The position numbers were made by a program, and so were the translations under genes. Of a stretch of 64,000 nucleotides of DNA, positions 19,513 to 28,941 are shown piece after piece (the first letter of the stretch is position 1; the number at the start of each line of letters is the position of its first letter). The notes below the pieces were generated by a model, which saw only the letters and a program-made list of their open reading frames with translations, was not told where the DNA came from and did no database searches. The stretch is from Sphingomonas carotinifaciens (GTDB lineage: Bacteria > Pseudomonadota > Alphaproteobacteria > Sphingomonadales > Sphingomonadaceae): positions 124,001 to 188,000 of the forward strand of contig NZ_WSUT01000007.1 of NCBI RefSeq assembly GCF_009789535.1, written 5' to 3'.

Positions 19513-20565
19513 ATGGCCGCCCCTAACATCATGACGCTGTTCACGACCATGTATGGCTATGTGGAAAGTGCGATCGCCGGTGCCGTTGCGACGTTCGGGG
19601 CGGGATTGGTCAGCTTTGTCGCTGCGCCGCTGGCCTTGGCAGCCACCATCTACTTCCTGCTGCTCGGCTTTGCCGTGCTTCGGGGGGCAATCCAGGCACC
19701 GTTGCGAGAGCTCGTGTTCCAGGCAGGAAAGGTCGGCTTCGCTCTCGCGGCCGCCAGTGCGGTCGGGTACACGACCTTCGTCGTGAACATCGCGACCGAC
19801 CTGCCCGGGCAGATCATCGCAGCCGGGTCCGGGACACCGGTCACCAACCCGGGCACCACCTTCGACACCTATGTGTCCGACACGGGCAAGCTGGGACAGC
19901 GGATGGTGGACGCAAATACGAAGGTGCAAGCGCAATCGTCGCGGGGACTCACAGACTTTCGCACGCCGCTCATTCAGCTGACCTGCTCGCTGGTAACCTA
20001 TATCTGCATAGCGATTTTGTACGTTTTCGCCTTCCTGTCCGCATCGATAGGATTCTGCATCGTCATCTTCGCCAAACTGGCGGTTTCGATCTGTGTCGCG
20101 CTGGCGCCGCTGGCCCTCGCCTGCCTCCTCTTCAATTCCTCGCGCTGGCTGTTCGATGGCTGGCTCAAGCAGACCGCCAACTTCATTCTGTTGATGGTGA
20201 TCATGGCGATCATGACGAGGTTCATCACCGGCCTGCAGGAAGCGGCGATGGACGGTATCCTGGGGTCGATCGGTGACGGCACTGCCTTCGTGACGACGGA
20301 AAACACGTACCTGACGCTGAGCGCCGGCGTGATGGTCGTGGCCACCATCTCCTGTTCGGCAATCTACATCGTCGGCTCGATCTTCTTCTTCCAGTCGCCA
20401 GCTATTGCCTCGGGGATCGCTGGGGGCGCGTCGTCGGGCGGCCACGGCTTCTTGATGACGGGTGCTAACATGATGGCCAACCGCCTGATGTTCCGCCGGG
20501 CCACCCAGGCCGCAGCCCCAGCGAACCGCGCTGCCAGCGGCGGCTCGATCAATCGGGCAGCATGA
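19513..20565 (+). CDS. virB6: VirB6-type polytopic channel protein (TrbL/VirB6)
   Basis: A protein of 350 residues with about six hydrophobic segments, at roughly 17-32, 37-60, 75-90, 155-180, 182-200 and 218-236, and one near 275-298. A polar loop between the third and fourth segments is probably periplasmic. The conserved LALACLLFNSSRWLFDGWLKQTANFILLMVIMAI core is typical of the family, with its invariant tryptophan. VirB6 forms part of the inner-membrane pore. The gene follows the lipoprotein after 45 bases. The tail is alanine-rich and low in complexity. Confidence 0.88.
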   Translation: MAAPNIMTLFTTMYGYVESAIAGAVATFGAGLVSFVAAPLALAATIYFLLLGFAVLRGAIQAPLRELVFQAGKVGFALAAASAVGYTTFVVNIATDLPGQIIAAGSGTPVTNPGTTFDTYVSDTGKLGQRMVDANTKVQAQSSRGLTDFRTPLIQLTCSLVTYICIAILYVFAFLSASIGFCIVIFAKLAVSICVALAPLALACLLFNSSRWLFDGWLKQTANFILLMVIMAIMTRFITGLQEAAMDGILGSIGDGTAFVTTENTYLTLSAGVMVVATISCSAIYIVGSIFFFQSPAIASGIAGGASSGGHGFLMTGANMMANRLMFRRATQAAAPANRAASGGSINRAA

Positions 20566-20636
20566 TCGGATCCATGCATTCCTCCCCCAAACCGATGCTC
20601 CTTCCCCGACCGGGCATCAACAAATTTGGAGTTCGT

Positions 20637-20951
20637 ATGAAAGGGTTGGCCTTTGTGGCGATAAGCACGCTGGCGGTTGCCGGCTGTGCTGGCACACCTG
20701 CCAAGAAAGCTGCCGTCTGCGACGGCAAGCATCGCCGGCCGGCGAACGTCTACGGCAGCGTTCTGCCGACGCTCCCGATCCCGGTCCCGGCGTCTCAATC
20801 TGGAGCGCGGTCGATGGTTGCACCGGAAGCCGGAAGCCCAAGCTCGGAGCCAACCGCAGCCCCGGTTTTCCCTTCGGTCGACAAGTCGCAGCCGGCGCAC
20901 GGGCCGCGATTGTCCCGTCGAAACATCGCGCGCTCCTACTCTTCATGCTGA
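20637..20951 (+). CDS. virB7: VirB7-type lipoprotein
   Basis: A 104-residue protein. From the ATG at 20637, which has TTTGGAG upstream, the N-terminus is a lipoprotein signal (KGLAFVAISTLAVAGCAG) with lipobox VAGC. The frame is open back to 20562 inside the end of virB6, but only the downstream start gives a proper signal. The mature region is proline- and serine-rich (PIPVPASQSG, PEAGSPSSEP) and probably unstructured. Its place just before virB8 is where VirB7, the outer-membrane core lipoprotein, is found. It is longer than the classical short VirB7. Confidence 0.7.
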   Translation: MKGLAFVAISTLAVAGCAGTPAKKAAVCDGKHRRPANVYGSVLPTLPIPVPASQSGARSMVAPEAGSPSSEPTAAPVFPSVDKSQPAHGPRLSRRNIARSYSSC

Positions 20952-20967
20952 CTAAGGAAACGACGCC

Positions 20968-21645
20968 ATGCCGGCGGTGAAAGCGGAGAATAGAGAGCAG
21001 TATTTCGAGGCTTCAAGAACCTGGGAGTACGATCGCTTTCGCGCGGCCGCGGGCCGAGAGAAACTCGCATGGGTGATCGCTGCAGTCGCGGTGTTGCTTG
21101 CAGTCGTAGCAGTGTTCGCCGTGGCGATGCTGGCGCCTCTCAAGACGGTGCAGCCTTATGTAATCCGGGTCGATCGATCATCGGGGGAGACGCAGATCGT
21201 CACGGCGTTGAAGGGGCCGCAGCCCCGCACCTACGAGGACGCGGTCAATCGCTACTTCATCTCGCAATATGTTCGGCTGCGCGAGGGTTGGCTGAACGAT
21301 GCGGCTCGCGAAAACGCGTATGCCGTCATGTTGATGAGCGACCAGAACGAGGCGCAGCGGTATCTAAGCAGAGTACAGGCGAGCAACAGAAACGCGCCGT
21401 CCAATGTCTACGGCGATAAAGGCTTTGTCTCTATTGCGATCCGCTCGATCAGCTTCCTGAGCCAGAACGTGGCTCAAGTGCGCTACTCGAAGATCATCAG
21501 CTACGGCCAGAGTGCTCCCATCGCGCAGAACTGGAACGCCATTCTAACCTTCAAGTACACGACGGCGCCTGAGCTTGAAAAGGATCGAAATATCAATCCG
21601 CTCGGCTTCCAGGTCGTCAACTATCGCTCGGACCCGGAGGCGTGA
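20968..21645 (+). CDS. virB8: VirB8-type assembly protein
   Basis: A protein of 225 residues with a short cytoplasmic N-terminus, one membrane helix (AWVIAAVAVLLAVVAVFAVAMLAPL, about 32-56) and a periplasmic NTF2-like domain. The YFISQYVRLREGW segment and the C-terminal NPLGFQVVNYRSDPE are characteristic of the family. VirB8 nucleates assembly of the inner-membrane complex. An AAGGAAACG ribosome site lies upstream, and virB9 starts one base after its stop. Confidence 0.92.
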   Translation: MPAVKAENREQYFEASRTWEYDRFRAAAGREKLAWVIAAVAVLLAVVAVFAVAMLAPLKTVQPYVIRVDRSSGETQIVTALKGPQPRTYEDAVNRYFISQYVRLREGWLNDAARENAYAVMLMSDQNEAQRYLSRVQASNRNAPSNVYGDKGFVSIAIRSISFLSQNVAQVRYSKIISYGQSAPIAQNWNAILTFKYTTAPELEKDRNINPLGFQVVNYRSDPEA

Positions 21646-21646
21646 C

Positions 21647-22654
21647 ATGAACGATCCGTCGCAGAACCACGAAAAACCAGATCGCGTCGTCATCCCGTTT
21701 CTGCCCGCGCTGCGCGAGAAGGTGGAGGCTGGCCTGTCGCCGCGGGCAAGCGCGCTGAACGTGACATCATCCGGTAGCACAATCTGTCTCTGGCGCGCGA
21801 TCTGCGCCATCTGGCATCGCCTGGTAGCCCTGTCTGCGGTCGGCTTGATCGCTACATCAATGGTCCCCCGTTCGGCGCACGCCTCTGAGACGCCGCGGCC
21901 GGGGTCGAAGGACTCCCGGCTGCGCAACGTGAACTACGACCCCGATCAGGTCATCGCGATCGTTGGCAGCTTCCGCCACGCCCTCGAGATCCAGTTCGGC
22001 CCAGGCGAAACGATCACCCAGGCCGCGCTGGGCGACACGGTGTCGTGGCAGATCGCGCCCGTCGGTAACATCGTATTCCTGAAACCACGGGAGCGCGCCG
22101 GGCCAACAAACCTGATCGTCGTCACCAACGCCGGCGGGGCGGCACGCACCTACCACTTCAACCTTTCGCTCGGGACAGCGGGCGCCATGTACGGCGTTCG
22201 TTTCCGCTATCCGCGCGAAGAGCGTGCACTGACGGCGCTCCAGGCGCAGGTCGCCCAGGCACAGGCTGCAAAGGCGATCGAAACAGGCATTACCACCACG
22301 GCTCTCGATCATGCAGTGATCGAGGGGCGGCGTAACTCGAACTACACCGTCCAGGGAGATGCAGCGCTTCAGCCAAGCGAGATTTCCGACAACGGCGAAT
22401 TCACCGTGCTTCGATATCCAGGGCACGCCGACATTCCCTCTATTTTCGCGGTCGACGTGGACGGCACCGAAACCATTGTTCCTTATGATGTCCGCGAGGA
22501 CTTTGTCGTCATTCACGCGGTCTATCGGCAACTCCGGCTTCGCCGCGGCACCACGGTGCTGTGCATCTTCAACGAGGCCCCTCCCCGCAACGAACGTGGC
22601 GATCGGACCGGAACGGTTTCCAACGTCGTGGAGCGCAAGGTGAAGGACCAGTAA
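21647..22654 (+). CDS. virB9: VirB9-type outer-membrane core protein
   Basis: The VirB9/CagX core-complex protein. The mature part begins after SMVPRSAHAS and contains YDPDQVIAIVGSFRHALEIQFGPGETI, WQIAPVGNIVFLKPRE and TNLIVVTNAGGAARTYHFNL, then the C-terminal GEFTVLRYPGHADIPSIFAVD domain. From the ATG at 21647 the protein has 335 residues, with about 50 residues of polar sequence before the hydrophobic signal core (LVALSAVGLIATSM). That is unusual and may mean translation really starts further in. Otherwise it is a normal member, one base from virB10. Confidence 0.9.
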   Translation: MNDPSQNHEKPDRVVIPFLPALREKVEAGLSPRASALNVTSSGSTICLWRAICAIWHRLVALSAVGLIATSMVPRSAHASETPRPGSKDSRLRNVNYDPDQVIAIVGSFRHALEIQFGPGETITQAALGDTVSWQIAPVGNIVFLKPRERAGPTNLIVVTNAGGAARTYHFNLSLGTAGAMYGVRFRYPREERALTALQAQVAQAQAAKAIETGITTTALDHAVIEGRRNSNYTVQGDAALQPSEISDNGEFTVLRYPGHADIPSIFAVDVDGTETIVPYDVREDFVVIHAVYRQLRLRRGTTVLCIFNEAPPRNERGDRTGTVSNVVERKVKDQ

Positions 22655-22655
22655 C

Positions 22656-23972
22656 ATGGCCGAAGCAATCATCGACCGCGGCGGCACGGTGGGTCCCGAT
22701 CCCGTCGCGGCGCAGCAACCGGAAACCGCGGTGACCCGTAACGGAGGCTGGGGAAATATCGCTCTGGTCGGCGCCGGAATTGGCCTGATCGGTGCGATCG
22801 GCGGAATCGCCATCGGCTATGGGGCCTTCCATCAGCCAACCAGTTCCACCACGGCCGTGCCGCCTGCCAAAGCCAGCGAACGCAGCGTCGACGAGGTGAT
22901 GGCTAACCCCAACGCGCAGCGGGCAGCGCTCGCCAATCAGCTCGGCCAACCGGGCGCGCCTGCGACTGACATCTTCGGGCGACCGATAGTGCCAGCGGCA
23001 CCGGCGGTCGATGCGAGCGGCAATGTCGTGGCAGCGGGTGGTGCCGCAGCCGGCCCGGCTACGATCGCAAACGGCCAGCAGACACCAGCCCAGCGACGCG
23101 CGGAACAAGCGCGGCTCATGGCGGATGCCTCTCGGCGTTCACCGATCATGGCGTTCGGCTCGATGGGATCAGGCGCGCCAGCGTACGCGGGCGCGAACGC
23201 GGGTGGCGCGGCGGCGCGCCGGGACCAGGACGATCTTCAAGGCCGCAGCGACCGCACAGAGGGGCAGTCGATGGTAGCAGGCCGGAACCTCGGCGGCAGC
23301 GGATTTGAAGAGCCGAGCGGCGCCGCTACTCCGACGGGAAAGGGCTCGACGGATTTCAGCGAACAGCTGAGCCATTCCACGATACAGACCGTGCGTGCGA
23401 CGATGGTGACGGATCGCAGTCTCCTGCTGAGCGCCGGGACGGTCATTCCTTGCACCCTGCAGACGGCGATCAACTCGACCCAGGCTGGCTTCGTATCGTG
23501 CGTCATCAACCATGACGTGTTCTCCGAGAACGGCCGTATCGTGCTGCTCGACAAGGGTACGAAGGTGCTTGGGCAATATTCCGGAGGCATCACGCAGGGG
23601 CAGGCGCGCCTCTTCGTCCTCTGGACGCGTGCGCTGACGCCGCGGGGCGTTGCGATCGATCTGGGGTCACCTGCGGCTGACAGCCTTGGTCGTGCAGGTT
23701 TGCCCGGGGGCGTCGATACGCAATTCTGGTCCCGCTTCGGCCTCGGCCTCGTGATCTCCGTCCTGGAGGATGCGTCCAACATCGCAAGCCGAGCCGTTCA
23801 GGGGGAAGGCACCTATTCAACGCAAGTGCCCGGGAACACGGCCAACACGGTCCTCCAGCAAACGATGCAGGTAAGACCCATCCTAAAGAAGAACCAAGGC
23901 GATACCGCCGCGATCTTCGTGGCCAAGGACTTCGACTTCCGGTCAGTGTACGAAGTTCGCTTGAGGCGCTGA
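22656..23972 (+). CDS. virB10: VirB10-type scaffold protein (TrbI)
   Basis: A protein of 438 residues spanning the envelope. It has a cytoplasmic head, one helix (ALVGAGIGLIGAIGGIAIGYGAF, about 30-52), and a long Ala/Gly/Pro-rich periplasmic spacer to about residue 210. The conserved C-terminal barrel contains VRATMVTDRSLLLSAGTVIPCTLQTAINSTQAGFVSC and GRIVLLDKGTKVLGQYSGG. VirB10 senses ATPase activity and opens the outer-membrane channel. It starts one base after virB9. Confidence 0.94.
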   Translation: MAEAIIDRGGTVGPDPVAAQQPETAVTRNGGWGNIALVGAGIGLIGAIGGIAIGYGAFHQPTSSTTAVPPAKASERSVDEVMANPNAQRAALANQLGQPGAPATDIFGRPIVPAAPAVDASGNVVAAGGAAAGPATIANGQQTPAQRRAEQARLMADASRRSPIMAFGSMGSGAPAYAGANAGGAAARRDQDDLQGRSDRTEGQSMVAGRNLGGSGFEEPSGAATPTGKGSTDFSEQLSHSTIQTVRATMVTDRSLLLSAGTVIPCTLQTAINSTQAGFVSCVINHDVFSENGRIVLLDKGTKVLGQYSGGITQGQARLFVLWTRALTPRGVAIDLGSPAADSLGRAGLPGGVDTQFWSRFGLGLVISVLEDASNIASRAVQGEGTYSTQVPGNTANTVLQQTMQVRPILKKNQGDTAAIFVAKDFDFRSVYEVRLRR

Positions 23973-23973
23973 C

Positions 23974-24996
23974 ATGGCGTCAAGTTCCGTATCGCTGCTT
24001 TACGCCCATAATGCGGAGCCTATCAGCCGGCATCTTGAGCGGCCCGATGTCACCGAACTCGTCATCAACGAACCCGGGCTGATCGGGCTCGAAACCCGTG
24101 CGGGTTGGGAGTGGCATGAGGAGCCCGCACTCGACACCGCGTCGCTGATGACGCTCGCACGGCTGATCGCAGGCTGCACCAAGCAGGACGTCAGCGCGGA
24201 ATATCCCATCGTTTCCTCCGTCCTGCCTGGCGGTGAGCGTGCCCAGGTCGTTGTTCCCCCGGCCGTGGAGCAGGGCTTCATCTCGATCACGGTTCGCAAG
24301 GCGTCGGGCGTGATGATGGACATCGATGACTTCGAGCGGGCGGGGCTCTTCAGTGAGGTGCGCGCCAAAGGGCTGCACGAGGAGGTCGATGCCGAATTGC
24401 TGAGACGCCGCGTAGTTGGAGACTGGCCGGGTTTCTTTCGCCTCGCGGTAGAAGCGAAGAAGAATATCCTCATCTCCGGGGCCACGGGCTCGGGGAAAAC
24501 CAGCTTCTCCAAGGGCCTCATCAAGTTGATCCCGGAGCATGAACGTATCCTCACGATCGAGGATACGCGTGAACTCGTCGTGCCGCAGCGCAATCGCGTC
24601 CATATGATGTACGCCAAGGACGGCAAGGGCCTGCAGAAAGCTGGGGCAAAGGAGCTTCTCGAGTCCGCCTTGCGGATGCGTCCAGACCGCATCCTTCTTC
24701 AAGAGCTGCGGGATGAAACCGCCTTCTTCTATCTCAGGAACGTCAACAGCGGCCATCCTGGTTCGATCACCACGGTGCATGCCAACACTGCCGAGGGAGC
24801 GCTCGAACAGCTCACGCTTCTCGTCAAAGAATCGGAAGGGGGTAACGACCTCGATCGGCACGACATTCGAGCGCTGCTGCGCTCCCTCGTCGACATCGTA
24901 GTGCAAATGGATCGACTGCCGCCGGGCGAGGGGCGACCGGCCCGCTATCGGATGACCGAGGTCTGGTTTGACCCGGCGGGCAAGCCCCGCGACTGA
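23974..24996 (+). CDS. virB11: VirB11-type hexameric ATPase
   Basis: A protein of 340 residues of the GspE/VirB11 traffic ATPase family, which drives pilus assembly and substrate transfer from the cytoplasmic side. Walker A is SGATGSGKTSFSKGL (lysine 175). The Asp box LTIEDTRELVVP, Walker B-like RPDRILLQELRDETAFFYLRNVNSGHPGSITTVHANT and the His box are all present in order. The start is one base after the virB10 stop and the product has the usual length. Confidence 0.95.
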   Translation: MASSSVSLLYAHNAEPISRHLERPDVTELVINEPGLIGLETRAGWEWHEEPALDTASLMTLARLIAGCTKQDVSAEYPIVSSVLPGGERAQVVVPPAVEQGFISITVRKASGVMMDIDDFERAGLFSEVRAKGLHEEVDAELLRRRVVGDWPGFFRLAVEAKKNILISGATGSGKTSFSKGLIKLIPEHERILTIEDTRELVVPQRNRVHMMYAKDGKGLQKAGAKELLESALRMRPDRILLQELRDETAFFYLRNVNSGHPGSITTVHANTAEGALEQLTLLVKESEGGNDLDRHDIRALLRSLVDIVVQMDRLPPGEGRPARYRMTEVWFDPAGKPRD

Positions 24997-25005
24997 GGAG
25001 GGTGC

Positions 25006-26928
25006 GTGAACGGCAAGTGGGTGCGCAGCAGCGAGGGGGCTCAGCCCGGCCCTATTATCTTCCTGGCGGTGATCGGGTTGGCGGTCAGCGCCGCGCTCGG
25101 TGCCGTGGCCGTTCTCTGGAGCGCGCATCTGCTCAACGCTGGCACAAAATGGCGGATGGTGCCGGGGGCGCTTTGGGCGATGCGCACCTATCCGATCGTC
25201 TACACGCCGTTCCTCATCGGTTTTGGCGTCGGCTTGGCGCTTACAACCGGCATGATTGTGTCGTCGCTTTTTCGACGTCAGACGCTTCATGGTGAGGCGC
25301 GCTGGTCGCGCCCCGGCGAGGTTCGCAAGGGCAAGCTGCTCGGCAAATCGGGTATTGTCCTGGGCAAGTTCGGCGGCAAGGTGATGCGGTTCGACGGATC
25401 CGAGCATGTGCTGTTGGAGGCTCCGACACGCGCCGGCAAAGGGGTCGGGGTCATCATCCCGAACCTTCTCGACTGGCCGGATTCACTTGTGGTGCTCGAC
25501 ATCAAACAGGAGAATTGGGACCATACAGCAGGCTTTCGCCTGAAGGAGCTGGGGCAGCGGGTCGTGCTGTTCAATCCCCTCGATCCTTCCGGGCGGACAG
25601 CCCGTTACAACCCGCTCAGCTACATCAATCGTCGCGATCCGGTGGAGGTGATCAACGAGCTTCAGAAGATTGCGGTGATGCTCTTTCCAGATCCGCTGAC
25701 GGGCGACTCGTTCTGGGCCGAGGGCGCGCGCACGGCGTTTCTCGGGGTCGCCGCCTACATCGCCGCAACGGCCGACGATGGAGAGGACGCCCTCCCCTTC
25801 ACCTTCGGAGAGGTCTACCGCCAGTTTGCCGCCGGTGACGCACAGCGACGGTTCCCCAAGATCATCGAGCAACGAAAAGCGGCCGGCAAACCGCTTTCCG
25901 GCGGCTGTGAGTCCGCGATCCGCGACTACACGTCCTCCTCGGCGAACACCTTCACGGGTCTACGCCAGTCGGTCACCGCGAAGGTCAACGCATGGCTGAA
26001 CCCGTATGTCGATGCGGCGACGTCCGAGAGCGATTTCGATCTCCGTGAGTTCCGCGACCAGCGCATATCGTTGTACCTCGGCGTGTCTCCCGACGATCTC
26101 GATCGAGCCGCACCGATATACGGCCTGCTATTCCAACAACTCGTCGATCTGAACGTGCGCGAGCTTCCGAAGGGAGGTCGACACCAGGTGAAGGTGCTAC
26201 TTGCTCTCGATGAGTTCGCCAGCCTAGGCAAATGCACCGTGCTGGCAGACGCCTTTAGCTATGTCGCGGGCTATGGCCTTAGACTCTTGCCCGCATTTCA
26301 ATCCATTGAGCAGATCCAAGGAGTATATGGCGACAAGGTTGCCGCCGACATCGAACGCAACTGCGCTGTACGGCTCGTTCTACGCCCGGCCGGCTTGTCC
26401 GACGCGAAGAAGATTTCCGAACAGCTCGGCACCTATACCTTCAAATCCCGATCTCGCTCGAGAAGCACTTGGGGTGGCGGGGGTGGCTCTACGTCGCTTT
26501 CCGACCAACGGCGGGCGCTGATGCTCCCCCAGGAAGTAGAGATGTTACCTGAAGATGACCTTCTTGTGTTCCGCCGCGGGATGCACGCCACTTACGGCAG
26601 GAAGATCCGCTATTATGCGGAGAAGAGACTGGCGGCCCGCACGAGGATCTCGCCCCCAGCGATGCCGGTAATTCGGATCGATCCAACGGTGGCTCGCAAC
26701 AGCCTGCGTGTCATACAAGCTGCCGAAGGTGACGACCTATTAAAAAGCTCAGATTCCCAAACACAGGATCGACGATCGAAAGCCGACGCAATCTTACCCG
26801 ATAATTTGGGAAACGGCAAAATACGGACCGATTCCGCAGCTATTGCTGCTTCGATGGCGGTTCCTCCCTACGCGAGAACAAAGGCGCTATTTGATCACCT
26901 TGTTTCAGTACGTGTCCGGCCGACGTGA
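25006..26928 (+). CDS. virD4: VirD4-type coupling protein
   Basis: A coupling ATPase of 640 residues from a GTG with GAGGAGGGT upstream. Two N-terminal membrane helices (about 14-38 and 62-86) precede the P-loop APTRAGKGVGVIIPNL (lysine 145) and Walker B LLALDEFASLG (Asp402). DSFWAEGARTAFLGVAAYIA and ERNCAVRLVLRPAGLSDAKKISEQLG are typical of TraG/VirD4. It would bring the relaxase-DNA substrate to the channel. The last 80 or so residues, after the KIRYYAEKRL region, are polar and not conserved to my eye. It closes the transfer operon; 89 bases of unassigned sequence follow. Confidence 0.95.
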   Translation: MNGKWVRSSEGAQPGPIIFLAVIGLAVSAALGAVAVLWSAHLLNAGTKWRMVPGALWAMRTYPIVYTPFLIGFGVGLALTTGMIVSSLFRRQTLHGEARWSRPGEVRKGKLLGKSGIVLGKFGGKVMRFDGSEHVLLEAPTRAGKGVGVIIPNLLDWPDSLVVLDIKQENWDHTAGFRLKELGQRVVLFNPLDPSGRTARYNPLSYINRRDPVEVINELQKIAVMLFPDPLTGDSFWAEGARTAFLGVAAYIAATADDGEDALPFTFGEVYRQFAAGDAQRRFPKIIEQRKAAGKPLSGGCESAIRDYTSSSANTFTGLRQSVTAKVNAWLNPYVDAATSESDFDLREFRDQRISLYLGVSPDDLDRAAPIYGLLFQQLVDLNVRELPKGGRHQVKVLLALDEFASLGKCTVLADAFSYVAGYGLRLLPAFQSIEQIQGVYGDKVAADIERNCAVRLVLRPAGLSDAKKISEQLGTYTFKSRSRSRSTWGGGGGSTSLSDQRRALMLPQEVEMLPEDDLLVFRRGMHATYGRKIRYYAEKRLAARTRISPPAMPVIRIDPTVARNSLRVIQAAEGDDLLKSSDSQTQDRRSKADAILPDNLGNGKIRTDSAAIAASMAVPPYARTKALFDHLVSVRVRPT

Positions 26929-27017
26929 CGTGTCGGTTCTGAGACGGCCAGCGTTACCGTATCAGTGCGATATCACAGTCGTGGCTTGGCCAGCGTAGCG
27001 ACTCTCGTTAGCGTCGG

Positions 27018-27836
27018 TCAGCGCTCGGATAAAGCGGGACAGGGTGGTAGGTGCACCTGACGGCGTGTGACAGAGGGCGGGACGCCGAACCGGCGTCCGA
27101 AGGCGCGCGTGAAAGCCGCGTTGTTTGAGTACCCGCAGGCATGGCCCACCGACGAGATGACGAGATCGGAGGTGACGAGCAGCCGGCGTGCCGCGTCCAG
27201 CCGCGTGTGGGCCAGATATTGCGCTACGGATTTCCCGAACATCAGCCTGAACCCTCGGCTCAAAAGCGATCGGTTCAGGCCGCATGCGCGGGCGATGCCG
27301 TGAAGTGTCAGGTCCTCGGCAAAGCGCTGATGGATCAAATCCCGGGCGCGCACTACGCGCCTCGCGTCGAACTCAGACAGGTCTCGAGAACCTGATGACG
27401 GTGTGAGAGCGCCTGCCGTAAGCAGCTCGGCCGTGCGACATGCGAGCTCAGTGGCCTTCGCCTGGATATACAGCCTATCGAGCCGACCTGCCGGCCTCCT
27501 GACGCGCATATCTGATAGGATCCCCCTCAGCTCCGGGCAGAGGTGCCAGCTACCCGATCGAAGGTCGGCATCAATGTCCGCGACAAACCCGCGATCCAGC
27601 GCGATCACGACTTCATCCCCGCAGGCATCGGCGGCCTCTCCATCCACCTCCACCACGACGAAGGCGTCGGTCCTGATCGCCGAGAAGGTCATGAGGATCG
27701 TGCTATCGCCACAGAGTTGGATGTGCGGGCGCTGGATCGCATCGCAGGTTGCGCCCGAGGCAAGGATCATCAACCGCGCTCGTAACACGCTCGTCGTTGC
27801 CGTTCCTCCGGCTGCGGCGCTCGCGCTGTCAAACAT
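27018..27836 (-). CDS. AraC-family transcriptional regulator
   Basis: A protein of 272 residues. The C-terminal AraC double helix-turn-helix is clear: DLTLHGIARACGLNRSLLSRGFRLMFGKSVAQYLAHTRLDAARRLL, then ISSVGHACGYSNNAAFTRAFGRRFGVPP. The N-terminal region, about 160 residues, has no motif I recognise and would bind the effector. The gene overlaps the end of ilvE by eight bases on the same strand, so the two are cotranscribed. The regulated genes and ligand cannot be read from the sequence. Confidence 0.88.
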   Translation of the reverse strand: MFDSASAAAGGTATTSVLRARLMILASGATCDAIQRPHIQLCGDSTILMTFSAIRTDAFVVVEVDGEAADACGDEVVIALDRGFVADIDADLRSGSWHLCPELRGILSDMRVRRPAGRLDRLYIQAKATELACRTAELLTAGALTPSSGSRDLSEFDARRVVRARDLIHQRFAEDLTLHGIARACGLNRSLLSRGFRLMFGKSVAQYLAHTRLDAARRLLVTSDLVISSVGHACGYSNNAAFTRAFGRRFGVPPSVTRRQVHLPPCPALSER

Positions 27837-28941
27837 ATGCGACGTTACGAGCCTTCCACCCGCTTCCCAGCTTGATGGAGTACCTCCACCCGTGCGGGTC
27901 GTCGGCGCGGCCCCTCTGGATGTCCTGCAGAAGGTCGCGGAGTTCCGCAGTCAGCGAACCGCAACTCCCATCGGCCACAATGAAATCGCCCGAGGCGAAC
28001 CGGACTTGGCCAACGGGCACGATCGTTGCCGCTGTGCCGCACACGAACGTCTCGACCAATCGGCCGCTCGCCGCGTCGGAGCGCCATTGGTCAAAGGAGT
28101 AAGGGCGTTCGGTGACGCGGCGGCCCGCCTGCCTGGCGAGGGTGATGACGGCGTCCCGCGTGACACCGGGCAGGATCGTTCCCAATGGTGGCGTCACCAG
28201 CTCGCCGTCGTCCAGAACGAAGAAGATGTTCATGCCGCCCAGCTCCTCGATCCACCGGCCTTCCGCGGCGTCGAGGAAGACGACCTGATCGCAGCCTTGC
28301 TCGATCGCTTCCGATTGTGCGATCAGGCTGCCCGCATAGTTGCCGCCGCACTTCGCAGCGCCAGTCCCACCGCGTGCTGCACGGCTGTAAGTCTCCGACA
28401 CCCAAACGGTGATCGGCTGCGCGCCGCCTTTGAAGTATGATCCAACGGGGCTCGCGATAACGCAGAACAGGTAACGTGAGGCAGGTCTGACGCCGAGGAA
28501 GACGTCGTCGGCAATGACGAAGGGGCGCAGGTAGAGGCTACCGTCTCCATCTGGAATCCAGCGTGCATCGACATTCACCAAGCTCTCGATGGCCTCGAGG
28601 AACAAGTCTTCGGGCGGACATACCATCGCCATGCGTTCGGCCGATCGCGCCAGGCGCCGAGCATTCTCCACCGGTCGGAACAGCAATGCGTTTCCGTCGC
28701 ACCGATACGCTTTCATGCCCTCGAAGATCTGTTGACCATAATGGAAGGCGGCATTTGCGGGATGGTAGGACAGCGGGGCGACTGCCTCGATCCGCCCATC
28801 GTGCCAGCCGCGCTCCACGCTCCAGCGCAGCGTTGCCATGTGATCGGTGAAGACGCTTCCGAACTGTGGTTCGCGCAGCAGAGCCGCCCGCTCGGCATCT
28901 CCGACCGGCGTCGAATTCTGGAGAAACTGAAACGTCGACAA
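27829..28941 (-). CDS. ilvE: Branched-chain amino acid aminotransferase
   Basis: A PLP enzyme of fold class IV that interconverts leucine, isoleucine and valine with their keto acids. FHYGQQIFEGMKAYR near the N-terminus and GGTGAAKCGGNYAGSL, with the PLP-binding lysine, are family signatures; ELGGMNIFFVL and VTRDAVITLAR follow. The protein is 370 residues from a TTG at 28941 preceded by GGTAGGGGACGG; an ATG further up at 29019 would add an implausible leader. It heads a two-gene unit with the AraC regulator and is divergent from an Lrp-type regulator, a natural arrangement for an amino-acid gene. Confidence 0.92.
   Translation of the reverse strand: MSTFQFLQNSTPVGDAERAALLREPQFGSVFTDHMATLRWSVERGWHDGRIEAVAPLSYHPANAAFHYGQQIFEGMKAYRCDGNALLFRPVENARRLARSAERMAMVCPPEDLFLEAIESLVNVDARWIPDGDGSLYLRPFVIADDVFLGVRPASRYLFCVIASPVGSYFKGGAQPITVWVSETYSRAARGGTGAAKCGGNYAGSLIAQSEAIEQGCDQVVFLDAAEGRWIEELGGMNIFFVLDDGELVTPPLGTILPGVTRDAVITLARQAGRRVTERPYSFDQWRSDAASGRLVETFVCGTAATIVPVGQVRFASGDFIVADGSCGSLTAELRDLLQDIQRGRADDPHGWRYSIKLGSGWKARNVAYV

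Noticed and set aside
19075..20445. Leftward frame of 456 codons opposite virB6
   Set aside because: Shadow of virB6 and the lipoprotein gene; no start signal and low-complexity composition.
23980..25407. Long leftward frame of 475 codons
   Set aside because: It is antisense to virB11 and virD4, whose motifs are unambiguous; the composition is arginine- and histidine-rich as expected for a shadow in GC-rich DNA.
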